Below, piece by piece: positions 26,100 to 34,075 of a stretch of 64,000 nt of DNA. The notes under the pieces were generated by a model that saw only the letters and a list, made by a program, of their open reading frames with translations, was not told the origin of the DNA and did no database searches. Source of the DNA: Saprospiraceae bacterium (GTDB lineage: Bacteria; Bacteroidota; Bacteroidia; Chitinophagales; Saprospiraceae); NCBI GenBank assembly GCA_016715985.1, contig JADJXD010000001.1, positions 1,984,001-2,048,000 on the forward strand, written 5' to 3'. The number at the start of each line of letters is the position of its first letter. The stretch's first letter is position 1. Position numbers and translations under genes: made by a program.

Positions 26100-27140
26100 C
26101 TAATTAGACTTCCCGTTGGAAGTTGCAATTTCTCTTTTGTGTTGTTCAACCCATATAAACTGCGATTTCAACCCATAATGGTCAGAGAGAATTTGATTTT
26201 TATTAAATATCACCGATTGATTTTCCAATAACAGCGATGTTTCATTTTCAGGTAGATGATACAGGCAGTAATCCAGTTTCTGTAGGTTATTACTATCTTT
26301 TACATGATAATTGGTGATACCGTTATACGTTAAATCAGCAAGTTCAAGCTTTTGTTTTGTGTCTGTAAAATGCATTTGGCCAGTTAACAAATTATAAACT
26401 TCCGGATATCCGAATTTTGGGTCTGACTCATATACATCCGGATGGGTAATATTCAGGTCACCCAATAAGAATGTAGGATATAATTTAAATTCCTTAATTT
26501 CTGCAATAATACTAAACATCTGAACTACCTGCTTCTTTCTGTTTTGTTCAGATTGTGCATCAGACCCCGCGTAAAGGTGTGTATTAATTACATTTATCAA
26601 TTTGCCGTTCAGGTTGATGGTGGTCCATAAAAATCCTTTTGCCCCGATTTTTTCAATAAGGCTTGTTTTATGATGGATTTCATAGAGATAAAATTGCTCT
26701 GAAACTATCGGGTATTTGGAAAAAGTCATCAAACCCCCGAAACAATCTTTTTGAATGGGTCCTAAAATATTATTGTTGCATCGATAATTCCCTTCAAAGT
26801 AGTAATCCCCTCTAAGTTTATCGATTATTTTATTTCTCAATACAGGGTGAAAAGTCTCCTGAAGGCAGATAATTTCTACTCCTGAAGAGTAAAGGCTGTC
26901 AGGAATTCTCTCAAAACGATTGGTTTGATCATGACCAATAAGCGAAACCGGTAAACCCCAGGTGTTAAAGCTGATTAGATTAAATCTATTAACAGGTAGG
27001 GAAGTTTCGTATTCAGAAAGGATATCAACGATCTTAAGGCTCGTTCTGAAGGGAAGGTTTCCTGTCTTACTGATATCCGGATACAATAAAATGACAGCAA
27101 GAATGAAAATCTTTATACTTGGTTTTGTGTTTTGCGACAT
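26100..27140 (-). CDS. Endonuclease/exonuclease/phosphatase (EEP) family protein
   Basis: A 346-aa protein with an N-terminal hydrophobic stretch (IKIFILAVILLYP) that is probably a signal peptide or anchor. The EEP fold is clear: NLISFNTWGLP, the metal-binding Glu in CLQETFHP, INTHLYAG, LLGDLNIT and the C-terminal SDHYGL. This motif set includes neutral sphingomyelinases, nucleases and phosphoesterases. The long FNTWGLPVSLIGHDQ opening is closer to sphingomyelinase-like members, but the substrate is not certain. The gene is bracketed by direct copies of the GC-rich family 4 repeat (25949-26040 and 27314-27403). Confidence 0.8.
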   Translation of the reverse strand: MSQNTKPSIKIFILAVILLYPDISKTGNLPFRTSLKIVDILSEYETSLPVNRFNLISFNTWGLPVSLIGHDQTNRFERIPDSLYSSGVEIICLQETFHPVLRNKIIDKLRGDYYFEGNYRCNNNILGPIQKDCFGGLMTFSKYPIVSEQFYLYEIHHKTSLIEKIGAKGFLWTTINLNGKLINVINTHLYAGSDAQSEQNRKKQVVQMFSIIAEIKEFKLYPTFLLGDLNITHPDVYESDPKFGYPEVYNLLTGQMHFTDTKQKLELADLTYNGITNYHVKDSNNLQKLDYCLYHLPENETSLLLENQSVIFNKNQILSDHYGLKSQFIWVEQHKREIATSNGKSN

Positions 27141-27313
27141 TTCATAAAGTTTGTCACAAAATTCATAATTGTATATTAAATTAATGTTTTACATATAATA
27201 ATAATCTATAAAGTATATTCCATTAAGTTTGAATTATCATCACAATCACTTAATGCAGGGTTTATATTAAAGATACTTTAGAAGGAACTTTTATATAGAA
27301 TTATTACCACTTC

Positions 27314-27403
27314 ATCCCTAAACCCCTGCCCGCTTCGGAGCAGGCGGGCCTGCCTGCCTATGGAGTCAGGCGGCTCAATCCCTGAAGGGACGACCTTCCC
27401 GCT
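27314..27403. repeat. GC-rich palindromic repeat (family 4), copy B
   Basis: Begins CATCCCTAAACCCCTGCCCG and ends CCCTGAAGGGACGACC. Internal GCCCGCTTCGGAGCAGGCGG matches copy A, while the following block differs. It lies in the 316-bp gap before nadA. Apart from this repeat the gap is AT-rich without a gene. Confidence 0.82.
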
Positions 27404-27456
27404 AAATTTTTTTTTAACAAAACATGTCCAATATGTAGTATATGGTTTGGTTATTA

Positions 27457-28470
27457 TTACATTTTAAAACCGGCTGCTGCACTTATTTCAAGCATTTTAT
27501 CGATACATTTCCTGCCTTCTTTAATGACATAATCCGAAAGCAAAATTTCCGGTAGTTCGTATTTCATTGCTATATATAATTTCTCCATCGTATTGCGCTT
27601 CATGTGCGGGCAATCGTTACAGGCACAGTGATTATTGGGAGGTGCAGGAATAAAATTTTTGTGAGGAGATGCGAGTCGCATCTGATGTAGGATTCCGGAC
27701 TCTGTCGCAACAATAAAGGTTTCTGAGGGATCACTTTGTGTAAATTTGAGCAACTGAGTTGTTGAGCCAATAAAGTCTGCATGGTCAAGTATATGAGCTT
27801 CACATTCGGGGTGTGCAATAAATTTGGCCTCCGGATATCTTACCATCAATTTAACGATCTTTTCATGCGAAAATATCTCGTGAACCATACAAGCGCCGTT
27901 CCATAAGACAAGATCTCTGCCTGTCTTCTTGATAAGGTAGGCACCGAGATTTTTGTCCGGAGCAAAGATAATACCCTTCTCTTTCGGAATACTGTTAATG
28001 ATGGCTTCCGCATTAGTCGATGTACAGCAGATATCAGTGAGGGTCTTCAAATCTGCCGTACAATTTATATAACTCACCACGACGTGATCGGGATATTTCT
28101 CTTTAAACTTTTTGAATAGGGGAGCAGGACAACTGTCTGCCAAAGAACAACCTGCCTTCAGATCCGGAAGAATCACTTTTTTGGATGGATTGAGCATTTT
28201 GGCGGTCTCAGCCATAAAATGCACCCCTGCAAAAACAATAATGTCTGCATCCGTACTCTCTGCTTTTTGGGATAATCCCAGGCTGTCACCTATATAATCC
28301 GCCACATCCTGAATTTCTGATTCCTGATAATAATGAGCCAGAATGATAGCATTTTTTTCTTTCTTAAGTTTCTCTATTTCTGCAACCAAATCCAAAGCGG
28401 GATCTACTTCCATATCAAGATACCCGATCTCATTTAATTTATTTTCTGCTTCATTCAGAATCTGATTCAT
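27457..28470 (-). CDS. nadA: Quinolinate synthase NadA
   Basis: A 337-aa iron-sulfur enzyme that condenses iminoaspartate with dihydroxyacetone phosphate to quinolinate, the first ring of NAD. Family segments: AIILAHYYQESEIQDVADY, GVHFMAETAKMLNP, LPDLKAGCSLADSCP, VVSYINCTADLKTLTDICCT, APDKNLGAYL, HPECEAHILDHADF and the C-terminal CNDCPHMK. The cluster cysteines (in GCSLADSC, YINCTA and CNDCPH) are present. It closes a compact minus-strand operon, starting 16 bp after the EEP gene. NadB is not nearby. Confidence 0.96.
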   Translation of the reverse strand: MNQILNEAENKLNEIGYLDMEVDPALDLVAEIEKLKKEKNAIILAHYYQESEIQDVADYIGDSLGLSQKAESTDADIIVFAGVHFMAETAKMLNPSKKVILPDLKAGCSLADSCPAPLFKKFKEKYPDHVVVSYINCTADLKTLTDICCTSTNAEAIINSIPKEKGIIFAPDKNLGAYLIKKTGRDLVLWNGACMVHEIFSHEKIVKLMVRYPEAKFIAHPECEAHILDHADFIGSTTQLLKFTQSDPSETFIVATESGILHQMRLASPHKNFIPAPPNNHCACNDCPHMKRNTMEKLYIAMKYELPEILLSDYVIKEGRKCIDKMLEISAAAGFKM

Positions 28471-28486
28471 ATCTTTATATTTTAAA

Positions 28487-29539
28487 TTAAGATTTTATAA
28501 AATTGAGTGATACTACTATCGGAAAATGATCCGAAAAATCTTTTTTAATCACATCACATTCCTGTACAACCAGCTCAGTATCTGCAAATACATAATCTAT
28601 TCTTAAAAACGGAATCACCCCGGCATAAGTTGTACCTAAACCCGAACCTTTTGCCTTAAAGGAGTCTGTTCTGTTTTTTGAAAGTACTTTGTAGGTATAA
28701 GATAATGGCGGATCATTCATATCTCCGGCAAGGATGACAGGATATGGACTGGAAGCAGCATGTTTTGCAATCAATTCTGCCTGTTTACTTCTTTTAATGT
28801 GGTTGTTCCTGTATTTCCGCAGGATTCCCTTGATGTCATACCAGGTTTGTTTTTCTTTAAACTCCATTTTCTCAGCAATTTTTTCAGCATCATTGGTGAT
28901 TCTGTTGGATTGCAGGTGAAAACTATAAAACCTGACTGTGTCAGAACCCACTTTAATATCAGCCCAGAGACAAGAGTTGGTGATGGTTCCAAAATCAATT
29001 TGCCCTTTTTTAATAATCGGGTGTCTGGAAAGGATAACTGCTCCTTTCTGAGTCTGATGAAATTTGTAATTTTTATAAGATGTCTTTAAAATCCCCAAAG
29101 CATATTCTCCGACCTCCTGAAAACAAAACACATCAATGTCATCCCGATTCTTAAGTAAATTAATCAATACATCTTTTTTCTCATTGCGTCTTTGCTTGTC
29201 TTTATGATATCCATGTGATGCATTACTGATATTACAAGTCATTACTTTCAGATCAGCATTGCTATTACTTTGATTCCCCTTTTTAAAACCTATAAATCCT
29301 TCTACATGTGTCCAACCTATTAAAATGCAAATAAGCGAAGGCAAAATATATAGCGGTTTTTTAATTGCCCAAAAAAATATAAACAACAAATTTGCCATCA
29401 AAAGAAGTGGATAAAATAATCCAAAAAAAGATATCACCCAGGTAAATTTAGGATCAGTCAATGGAGCACCATAAGCCAATAAGGTAGCAGCTATCACTAC
29501 CAGATTAATCATGAGCATCGTGTTTTGGAGAATCTTCAC
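28487..29539 (-). CDS. Membrane-anchored EEP-family phosphoesterase
   Basis: A 350-aa protein with about three N-terminal membrane helices (residues 8-90) and a C-terminal EEP domain: MTCNISNASHGY, CFQEVGEYALGIL, FYSFHLQSN, ILAGDMNDPP, RIDYVFAD and SDHFPIVV. All catalytic landmarks are present. This domain arrangement is common in Bacteroidota and usually annotated only as endonuclease/exonuclease/phosphatase; the real substrate is unknown. It starts with GTG directly after the stop of the upstream rhomboid gene (TAA then GTG), so translation is probably coupled. Confidence 0.85.
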   Translation of the reverse strand: MKILQNTMLMINLVVIAATLLAYGAPLTDPKFTWVISFFGLFYPLLLMANLLFIFFWAIKKPLYILPSLICILIGWTHVEGFIGFKKGNQSNSNADLKVMTCNISNASHGYHKDKQRRNEKKDVLINLLKNRDDIDVFCFQEVGEYALGILKTSYKNYKFHQTQKGAVILSRHPIIKKGQIDFGTITNSCLWADIKVGSDTVRFYSFHLQSNRITNDAEKIAEKMEFKEKQTWYDIKGILRKYRNNHIKRSKQAELIAKHAASSPYPVILAGDMNDPPLSYTYKVLSKNRTDSFKAKGSGLGTTYAGVIPFLRIDYVFADTELVVQECDVIKKDFSDHFPIVVSLNFIKS

Positions 29540-30427
29540 TTAATTTTCTTTGCTTGCCTGAAACAATATTTCTTTCTCTTCATCCGTCAGGCTGTCATAC
29601 CCTGAATTTTTTATCTTTTCCAGAATCTGGTCAACTTTTTGTTGTAATCCGCTTCTTGACTTCTGTTGTTTCATTTCAGGTCTTCGCTGTGTATTATCTG
29701 CCTTATGTTCCACTCGCAAATGTCCCGGTCTTTTAGATACTTTGCTAGATGAAGATTTGAAAACATTCAATACTGCATAAAAATAATCAGATAGATCCTT
29801 TCCTTGCCGAAGTAGATACACAAATAATGCCCCAAATGCTGCTCCTCCCAAATGTGCAGCGTGTCCACCGGAATTACTTCCGCTTTTGACACCTATCAGA
29901 TCAAAAAATAAAATAAAAAGTCCGACGTATTTTATTTTAACATTGCCGATGATCAATAAATTCATGTTATAATCCGGTGCAACCGTCACGGCTGTAAAAA
30001 CCAAAGCAAGTACAGCAGCAGATGCTCCCATCGCCATATAGCCTGCTGTATCGGATATCTGAAAAAACAATAAATAAGCTAAAGCTCCTGCCAACCCTCC
30101 AAATATATACACCGGCAAAACCCTTTTATCTCCGAGCAGATCTCCGACAATATTGGCAAACCAATAAAACAGAATCATATTCCATGCCATGTGCCAGAAT
30201 CCGGCGTGAACAAACATATGCGAAAAAATTGTCCAGGGTCGGGTCAGTAAAACAGAAGGATCACCGGGAATAGCCAGCCAATGATTCAATGTCGATGCAA
30301 ATGACGGAACAAAAGCCTCCATCAATGCAAGTATCATATATATTGCTACATTGATGATGACTATACGAATCATCATACTGCCTGTTTCAAATGAGTTTCT
30401 GATATCGTCTATGATGGATTTAAACAT
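29540..30427 (-). CDS. Rhomboid family intramembrane serine protease with C-terminal extension
   Basis: A 295-aa polytopic protein. The catalytic Ser is in MGASAAV (S136) and the His in AHLGGAAFG (H192), so the dyad is intact. The HxxxN oxyanion segment is HMAWNM near residue 79. Six or so helices are followed by a basic, hydrophilic tail ending in a small helical module (KVDQILEKIKNSGYDSLTDE) like the DUF6576 domain that often trails Bacteroidota rhomboids. It cleaves single-pass membrane proteins in the bilayer; the substrate is unknown. It follows the first rhomboid gene by 18 bp. Confidence 0.9.
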   Translation of the reverse strand: MFKSIIDDIRNSFETGSMMIRIVIINVAIYMILALMEAFVPSFASTLNHWLAIPGDPSVLLTRPWTIFSHMFVHAGFWHMAWNMILFYWFANIVGDLLGDKRVLPVYIFGGLAGALAYLLFFQISDTAGYMAMGASAAVLALVFTAVTVAPDYNMNLLIIGNVKIKYVGLFILFFDLIGVKSGSNSGGHAAHLGGAAFGALFVYLLRQGKDLSDYFYAVLNVFKSSSSKVSKRPGHLRVEHKADNTQRRPEMKQQKSRSGLQQKVDQILEKIKNSGYDSLTDEEKEILFQASKEN

Positions 30428-30445
30428 AAAATTTGTTTGTGATAA

Positions 30446-31048
30446 TTATCGCAAATTAGCCATTTTCCAGAAATGAATCAATAAAAACCCTGCAACAGCT
30501 CCTCCGATATGTGCAAAGTGTCCTATCCCATCTGAAGAACCGGATACGCCACTGAACAATCCGATTGCAATCAGACCAACAGCCAGAAATTTAGCTTTGA
30601 TAGGTATGGGCGGAAATAATAACATGAGTTTCATATTCGGAAACATTGTGGCAAAAGCTGCCAATACTCCGTACACCGCACCTGAAGCACCTACTATTGC
30701 TCCTTGCGTAACTAATAACTGTGCAACAGACGCAACAAGACCTGAAAGGATATATAAAATCAAAAATCTGTTAGGACCTAAACTCAATTCAACCATTGGC
30801 CCCAAAAAAAAGAGACCCAGCATATTAAAAAGGAGATGTTGTTCATTTCCATGCATAAACATATGGGTAATGATCTGTACCGGTTCAAATTTCACAATTT
30901 CTCCCAATGAATCTATGTATTGTATGGAAGGATGTACAAGAACAAAGAATTTTTCGAAGCCGGGAATCGGAATCAGATATCTGACAGCAAAAAACACGAT
31001 TATGTTGATAATCAGCAAATTTTTAACTACTTCTGTTACTCTTATCAT
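30446..31048 (-). CDS. Rhomboid family intramembrane serine protease (short form)
   Basis: A 200-aa minimal rhomboid. The catalytic Ser lies in VGASGAVYG (S122), the His in GHFAHIGGAV (H180), and the oxyanion-loop region reads MHGNEQHLLFNM near residue 67. It has no soluble domain. The enzyme should be active within the membrane. It sits 9 bp behind mutL and is followed by a second rhomboid after 18 bp, an arrangement I recall as common in Bacteroidota. A fixed pair with different tails suggests they handle different substrates or work together. Confidence 0.92.
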   Translation of the reverse strand: MIRVTEVVKNLLIINIIVFFAVRYLIPIPGFEKFFVLVHPSIQYIDSLGEIVKFEPVQIITHMFMHGNEQHLLFNMLGLFFLGPMVELSLGPNRFLILYILSGLVASVAQLLVTQGAIVGASGAVYGVLAAFATMFPNMKLMLLFPPIPIKAKFLAVGLIAIGLFSGVSGSSDGIGHFAHIGGAVAGFLLIHFWKMANLR

Positions 31049-31057
31049 AGATTTTGC

Positions 31058-32893
31058 TTAAAGATTAAAGCGTTTATTCAATTCATCCGTTTCAATAATG
31101 ATAAAACATCGATTGCCTGAAGGGCTTTTATAAGGCACTTCACACGCGAATAATTTATCCACCAGATTTAACATTTCTTCTTTACTCAACGGTCTTCCCC
31201 TTTTGACAGATGCTGACACAGCCATAGATCGTGCCAGATTTTCCTGAATACCTAATTCAAATTCAAGGTTCTGAGCATAACAATCTATCAGTTTTTCAAG
31301 CAAAGCCTCTATTGAAATATTAGTATCCAATCCTGCCGGTGTACCATGAATAATAAAGGTATTTCTACCAAATTCAGACATTTCAAAACCAAGCGCATTG
31401 ATTTCATCCAGAATGGATTTTACGAGATCTGTTTTTGCTCCGTCCAATTCTATTGTCCTGGGAAAAAGTTCTTTTTGCGTAAAATGCTCACCGGTTGAAA
31501 ACTGACTCATATATTGTTCATACAAAATGCGTTCGTGTGCAGATTGCTGGTCAATAATCATAACGCCCGCTTTGACCTGATGCATGATAAAACAATTATG
31601 TAATTGAATTGGTTCTTTGGAAGCTGATCTTACGGGACCGTATTGCTCATCCAATCCTATCCGGAAAGCTTCACTTTCTATGATCCGGCTGTCTGAAACA
31701 GGTTCATTTTCTATGGGTGATGTTTGTAATCCTTTGTACATTTCCTGCCAGGCAAGTATATTTTCCTTTTCAAATTTTTGTGCTGAATCTCTCCAATCCT
31801 GTTCAACGTCTTTATATTTTGGAACTTGTGGCTGGAAATTTGAAGCCTTGTCCGATCTGTGACCGAAATTGTGATCCACTCCAAAATCCAACATAGTAGC
31901 AACGCTATACTGCCCGAGTGCATGTTTTAAAGTTACTCTCAGGTAATTATAAATCATTCTTTCATCTTCAAATTTTATTTCCGTTTTTGTAGGATGAACA
32001 TTGATATCTATTGCCGCAGGATCAATTTCAAGAAAGAGGACATAAGCTGGAAACTGATCTTTCTGAATCATTTCTTCGTAAGCAGACCGGATGGCGTGGT
32101 TCAGATAATTGCTTCGGATAAATCTTTTATTGACAAAAATATATTGATCACCCTGTGTTTTTTTGACACTCTCGGCTTTACCTGCAAATCCGGAAAAATT
32201 AACAATCTCTGTTTCTTCTGAGACAGGAAGCAATTTGTCTGTCAGGTTTTTACCTAAAATGGAAATAATTCTCTGTTTTAGTCCCGATTTTGGCAAGTGG
32301 TACACTTCGTTGCCGTTGTGATAAAATGAAAAGGAAATTTCCGGATTGGCTAAAGCAACTCTGTGAAACTCATCCATAATATGCCTTAATTCTACGGGAT
32401 CAGATTTCAAAAACTTGCGGCGTGCAGGAACATTAAAAAAAAGATTCCGGACTGAAATTGTCGTTCCGGGAGCAGATTGTATCAGTTCCTGTTTTGAAAC
32501 CAATGAACCTTCGATCAGAATCCTGTTGGCTATGTCTTCGTGATGCTGCCTCGTAATCAGTTCGACTTGCGCTATTGCTGCTATTGATGCCAATGCTTCA
32601 CCCCTGAAACCCATCGTTCTGATAGAGAACAAATCATTGGCTGACCTTATTTTGGAAGTAGCGTGCCTTTCAAAAGACATCCTGGCGTCTGTTTCAGACA
32701 TTCCTTTACCATCATCGATTACCTGAACAAGTGTTTTGCCAGCGTCCTTTATGATTAATTTAATGGAAGTACTATCTGCGTCCAATGCGTTTTCGAGAAG
32801 TTCTTTTACCACAGAAGCAGGCCTTTGAATGACTTCGCCGGCAGCAATCTGGTTAGCAATGCTATCTGGCAGAAGTTTAATAATATCAGACAT
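31058..32893 (-). CDS. mutL: DNA mismatch repair protein MutL
   Basis: A 611-aa GHKL ATPase that links MutS mismatch recognition to downstream processing. The ATPase motifs are in order: VVKELLENALDADST, VIDDGKGM, TMGFRGEALASIAA and GTTISVRNLFFNVPAR. The C-terminal dimerisation domain has the segment at D448 reading DQQSAHERILYE. This corresponds to the latent-endonuclease motif DQHA(x)2E(x)4E but with Gln for the His, and the usual CPxGRP motif reads SPSGNRC. Nicking activity is therefore uncertain. It follows the small membrane protein gene by 3 bp. Confidence 0.95.
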   Translation of the reverse strand: MSDIIKLLPDSIANQIAAGEVIQRPASVVKELLENALDADSTSIKLIIKDAGKTLVQVIDDGKGMSETDARMSFERHATSKIRSANDLFSIRTMGFRGEALASIAAIAQVELITRQHHEDIANRILIEGSLVSKQELIQSAPGTTISVRNLFFNVPARRKFLKSDPVELRHIMDEFHRVALANPEISFSFYHNGNEVYHLPKSGLKQRIISILGKNLTDKLLPVSEETEIVNFSGFAGKAESVKKTQGDQYIFVNKRFIRSNYLNHAIRSAYEEMIQKDQFPAYVLFLEIDPAAIDINVHPTKTEIKFEDERMIYNYLRVTLKHALGQYSVATMLDFGVDHNFGHRSDKASNFQPQVPKYKDVEQDWRDSAQKFEKENILAWQEMYKGLQTSPIENEPVSDSRIIESEAFRIGLDEQYGPVRSASKEPIQLHNCFIMHQVKAGVMIIDQQSAHERILYEQYMSQFSTGEHFTQKELFPRTIELDGAKTDLVKSILDEINALGFEMSEFGRNTFIIHGTPAGLDTNISIEALLEKLIDCYAQNLEFELGIQENLARSMAVSASVKRGRPLSKEEMLNLVDKLFACEVPYKSPSGNRCFIIIETDELNKRFNL

Positions 32894-32896
32894 AAC

Positions 32897-33238
32897 TCAA
32901 TTGGTATTATTTGTAAATGCTTCCAGAATTGCAATAAACTTGTCTGATTGAATTATCAGGTAGGTCAGGATGAATAATATAATGATGATAGAAAACAATC
33001 TGTAATTGGACTTCCTGGCTTCCTGATTCTTCATACCAATATCACCGCGATATTTCATTCTAAGGCCTGATTTTATTCTCTCTTTGATAATATCAGGGTC
33101 GCTGATATCTTCAGAATCGGCACGATATTGGCTTAGTCGAGCTTTGAGCTCTTCTTTTACAGGATCATAATACCTGGGAATATAATCAAATGACCTGTGC
33201 TTAAATCTACTACCAAATCCAAATTTTAACATAAGCAC
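32897..33238 (-). CDS. Conserved small membrane protein upstream of mutL
   Basis: 113 aa. The N-terminus carries the phrase FDYIPRYYDP, then a charged middle (DPDIIKERIKSG), and one membrane helix near the C-terminus (about residues 82-100). This FxYxPRYY-type protein next to mutL is a recurrent Bacteroidota neighbour and is sometimes mislabelled as a riboflavin synthase subunit; nothing here supports that. Its role is unknown. It is the first gene of the mutL-rhomboid-rhomboid-EEP-nadA operon and is separated from mutL by only 3 bp. Confidence 0.75.
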   Translation of the reverse strand: MLMLKFGFGSRFKHRSFDYIPRYYDPVKEELKARLSQYRADSEDISDPDIIKERIKSGLRMKYRGDIGMKNQEARKSNYRLFSIIIILFILTYLIIQSDKFIAILEAFTNNTN

Positions 33239-33302
33239 AAAAGTAATAAAAGCTATCGTTTTTTTGATATATATCTGAAAATATATCCAATTTCAAATAC
33301 AT

Positions 33303-33767
33303 TTAGTTCAGTCCCAATGCATTCGCAAGCTGTGCTGAATGGTCATCCGTTTTTACTTTATCAATGATTTCTGTAACTATGCCATTTTCATCAGTAACTA
33401 CAGTTGTTCGGTAAACACCAACAATATCTTTTCCCATAAACTTTTTCGGACCCCAAAGGCCAAAAGCATTAATAATTTCCTTTTCAGGATCTGCAATCAA
33501 TGAATACGGAAACTCATACTTATCGATAAACTTTTTGTGTTTCTTGTCTGTGTCAGGACTGATCCCGAATATTGTGTAACCGTTTTTCTTAAACAGGTTG
33601 TAGTTATCTCTCAGATTACAAGCTTCTTTGGTACATCCTGGGCTGTCATCTTTGGGATAAAAAAACAGGATAGTTTTTTTACCTTTTATAGTTTCAGAAC
33701 TAACAATATTACCATTTTCATCTATCCCCGAAAATGCAGGAATCGGGTTACCTTTATCAATTTTCAT
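33303..33767 (-). CDS. bcp: Thioredoxin-dependent thiol peroxidase (BCP/PrxQ peroxiredoxin)
   Basis: A 154-aa peroxiredoxin that reduces hydrogen and organic peroxides. The active site YPKDDSPGCTKEAC gives the peroxidatic Cys C45 and the resolving Cys C50, the five-residue spacing of the BCP/PrxQ group. The rest reads SPDTDKKHKKFIDKY and LIADPEKEIINAFGLWGPK, typical of the group. It is cytoplasmic. It is monocistronic, 65 bp upstream of the mutL operon and on the same strand, but with its own intergenic region. Confidence 0.93.
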   Translation of the reverse strand: MKIDKGNPIPAFSGIDENGNIVSSETIKGKKTILFFYPKDDSPGCTKEACNLRDNYNLFKKNGYTIFGISPDTDKKHKKFIDKYEFPYSLIADPEKEIINAFGLWGPKKFMGKDIVGVYRTTVVTDENGIVTEIIDKVKTDDHSAQLANALGLN

Positions 33768-34075
33768 GTGCCCATTTTATTTATTAATTTAAAAATTTTG
33801 CAATTAACAAAAGCTGACTTAAATAGTTTAAGCAAACTTTTAGTTTTCAAATAAGTCAAATTGACGTAGTAAATTAAATATTTACGCCATTTTGTCATTT
33901 ATTAAATGATTTGCTGATTGTAAAAAACTAGTGTAAAAAGTTGTATTTATTTGGTTATCAATAATATGAAAAGTTTATTTGCATCTGTAACCATAAAAAT
34001 TAAATGTTTGGTAAGTTATTTGTACATTGCTTTACAGATTATTCAAAATTAATATCTAACATTAACTTATAAAAA
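33768..34075. other. Divergent AT-rich spacer between bcp and clpB
   Basis: 308 bp without a gene. Several TTTG words (for example 34007-34010 and 34019-34022) precede a TACATTG at 34023-34029, which may be part of the clpB promoter, but spacing to a -33 box is not canonical. There is no obvious CIRCE-like inverted repeat (TTAGCACTC) of the HrcA system. Confidence 0.5.
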
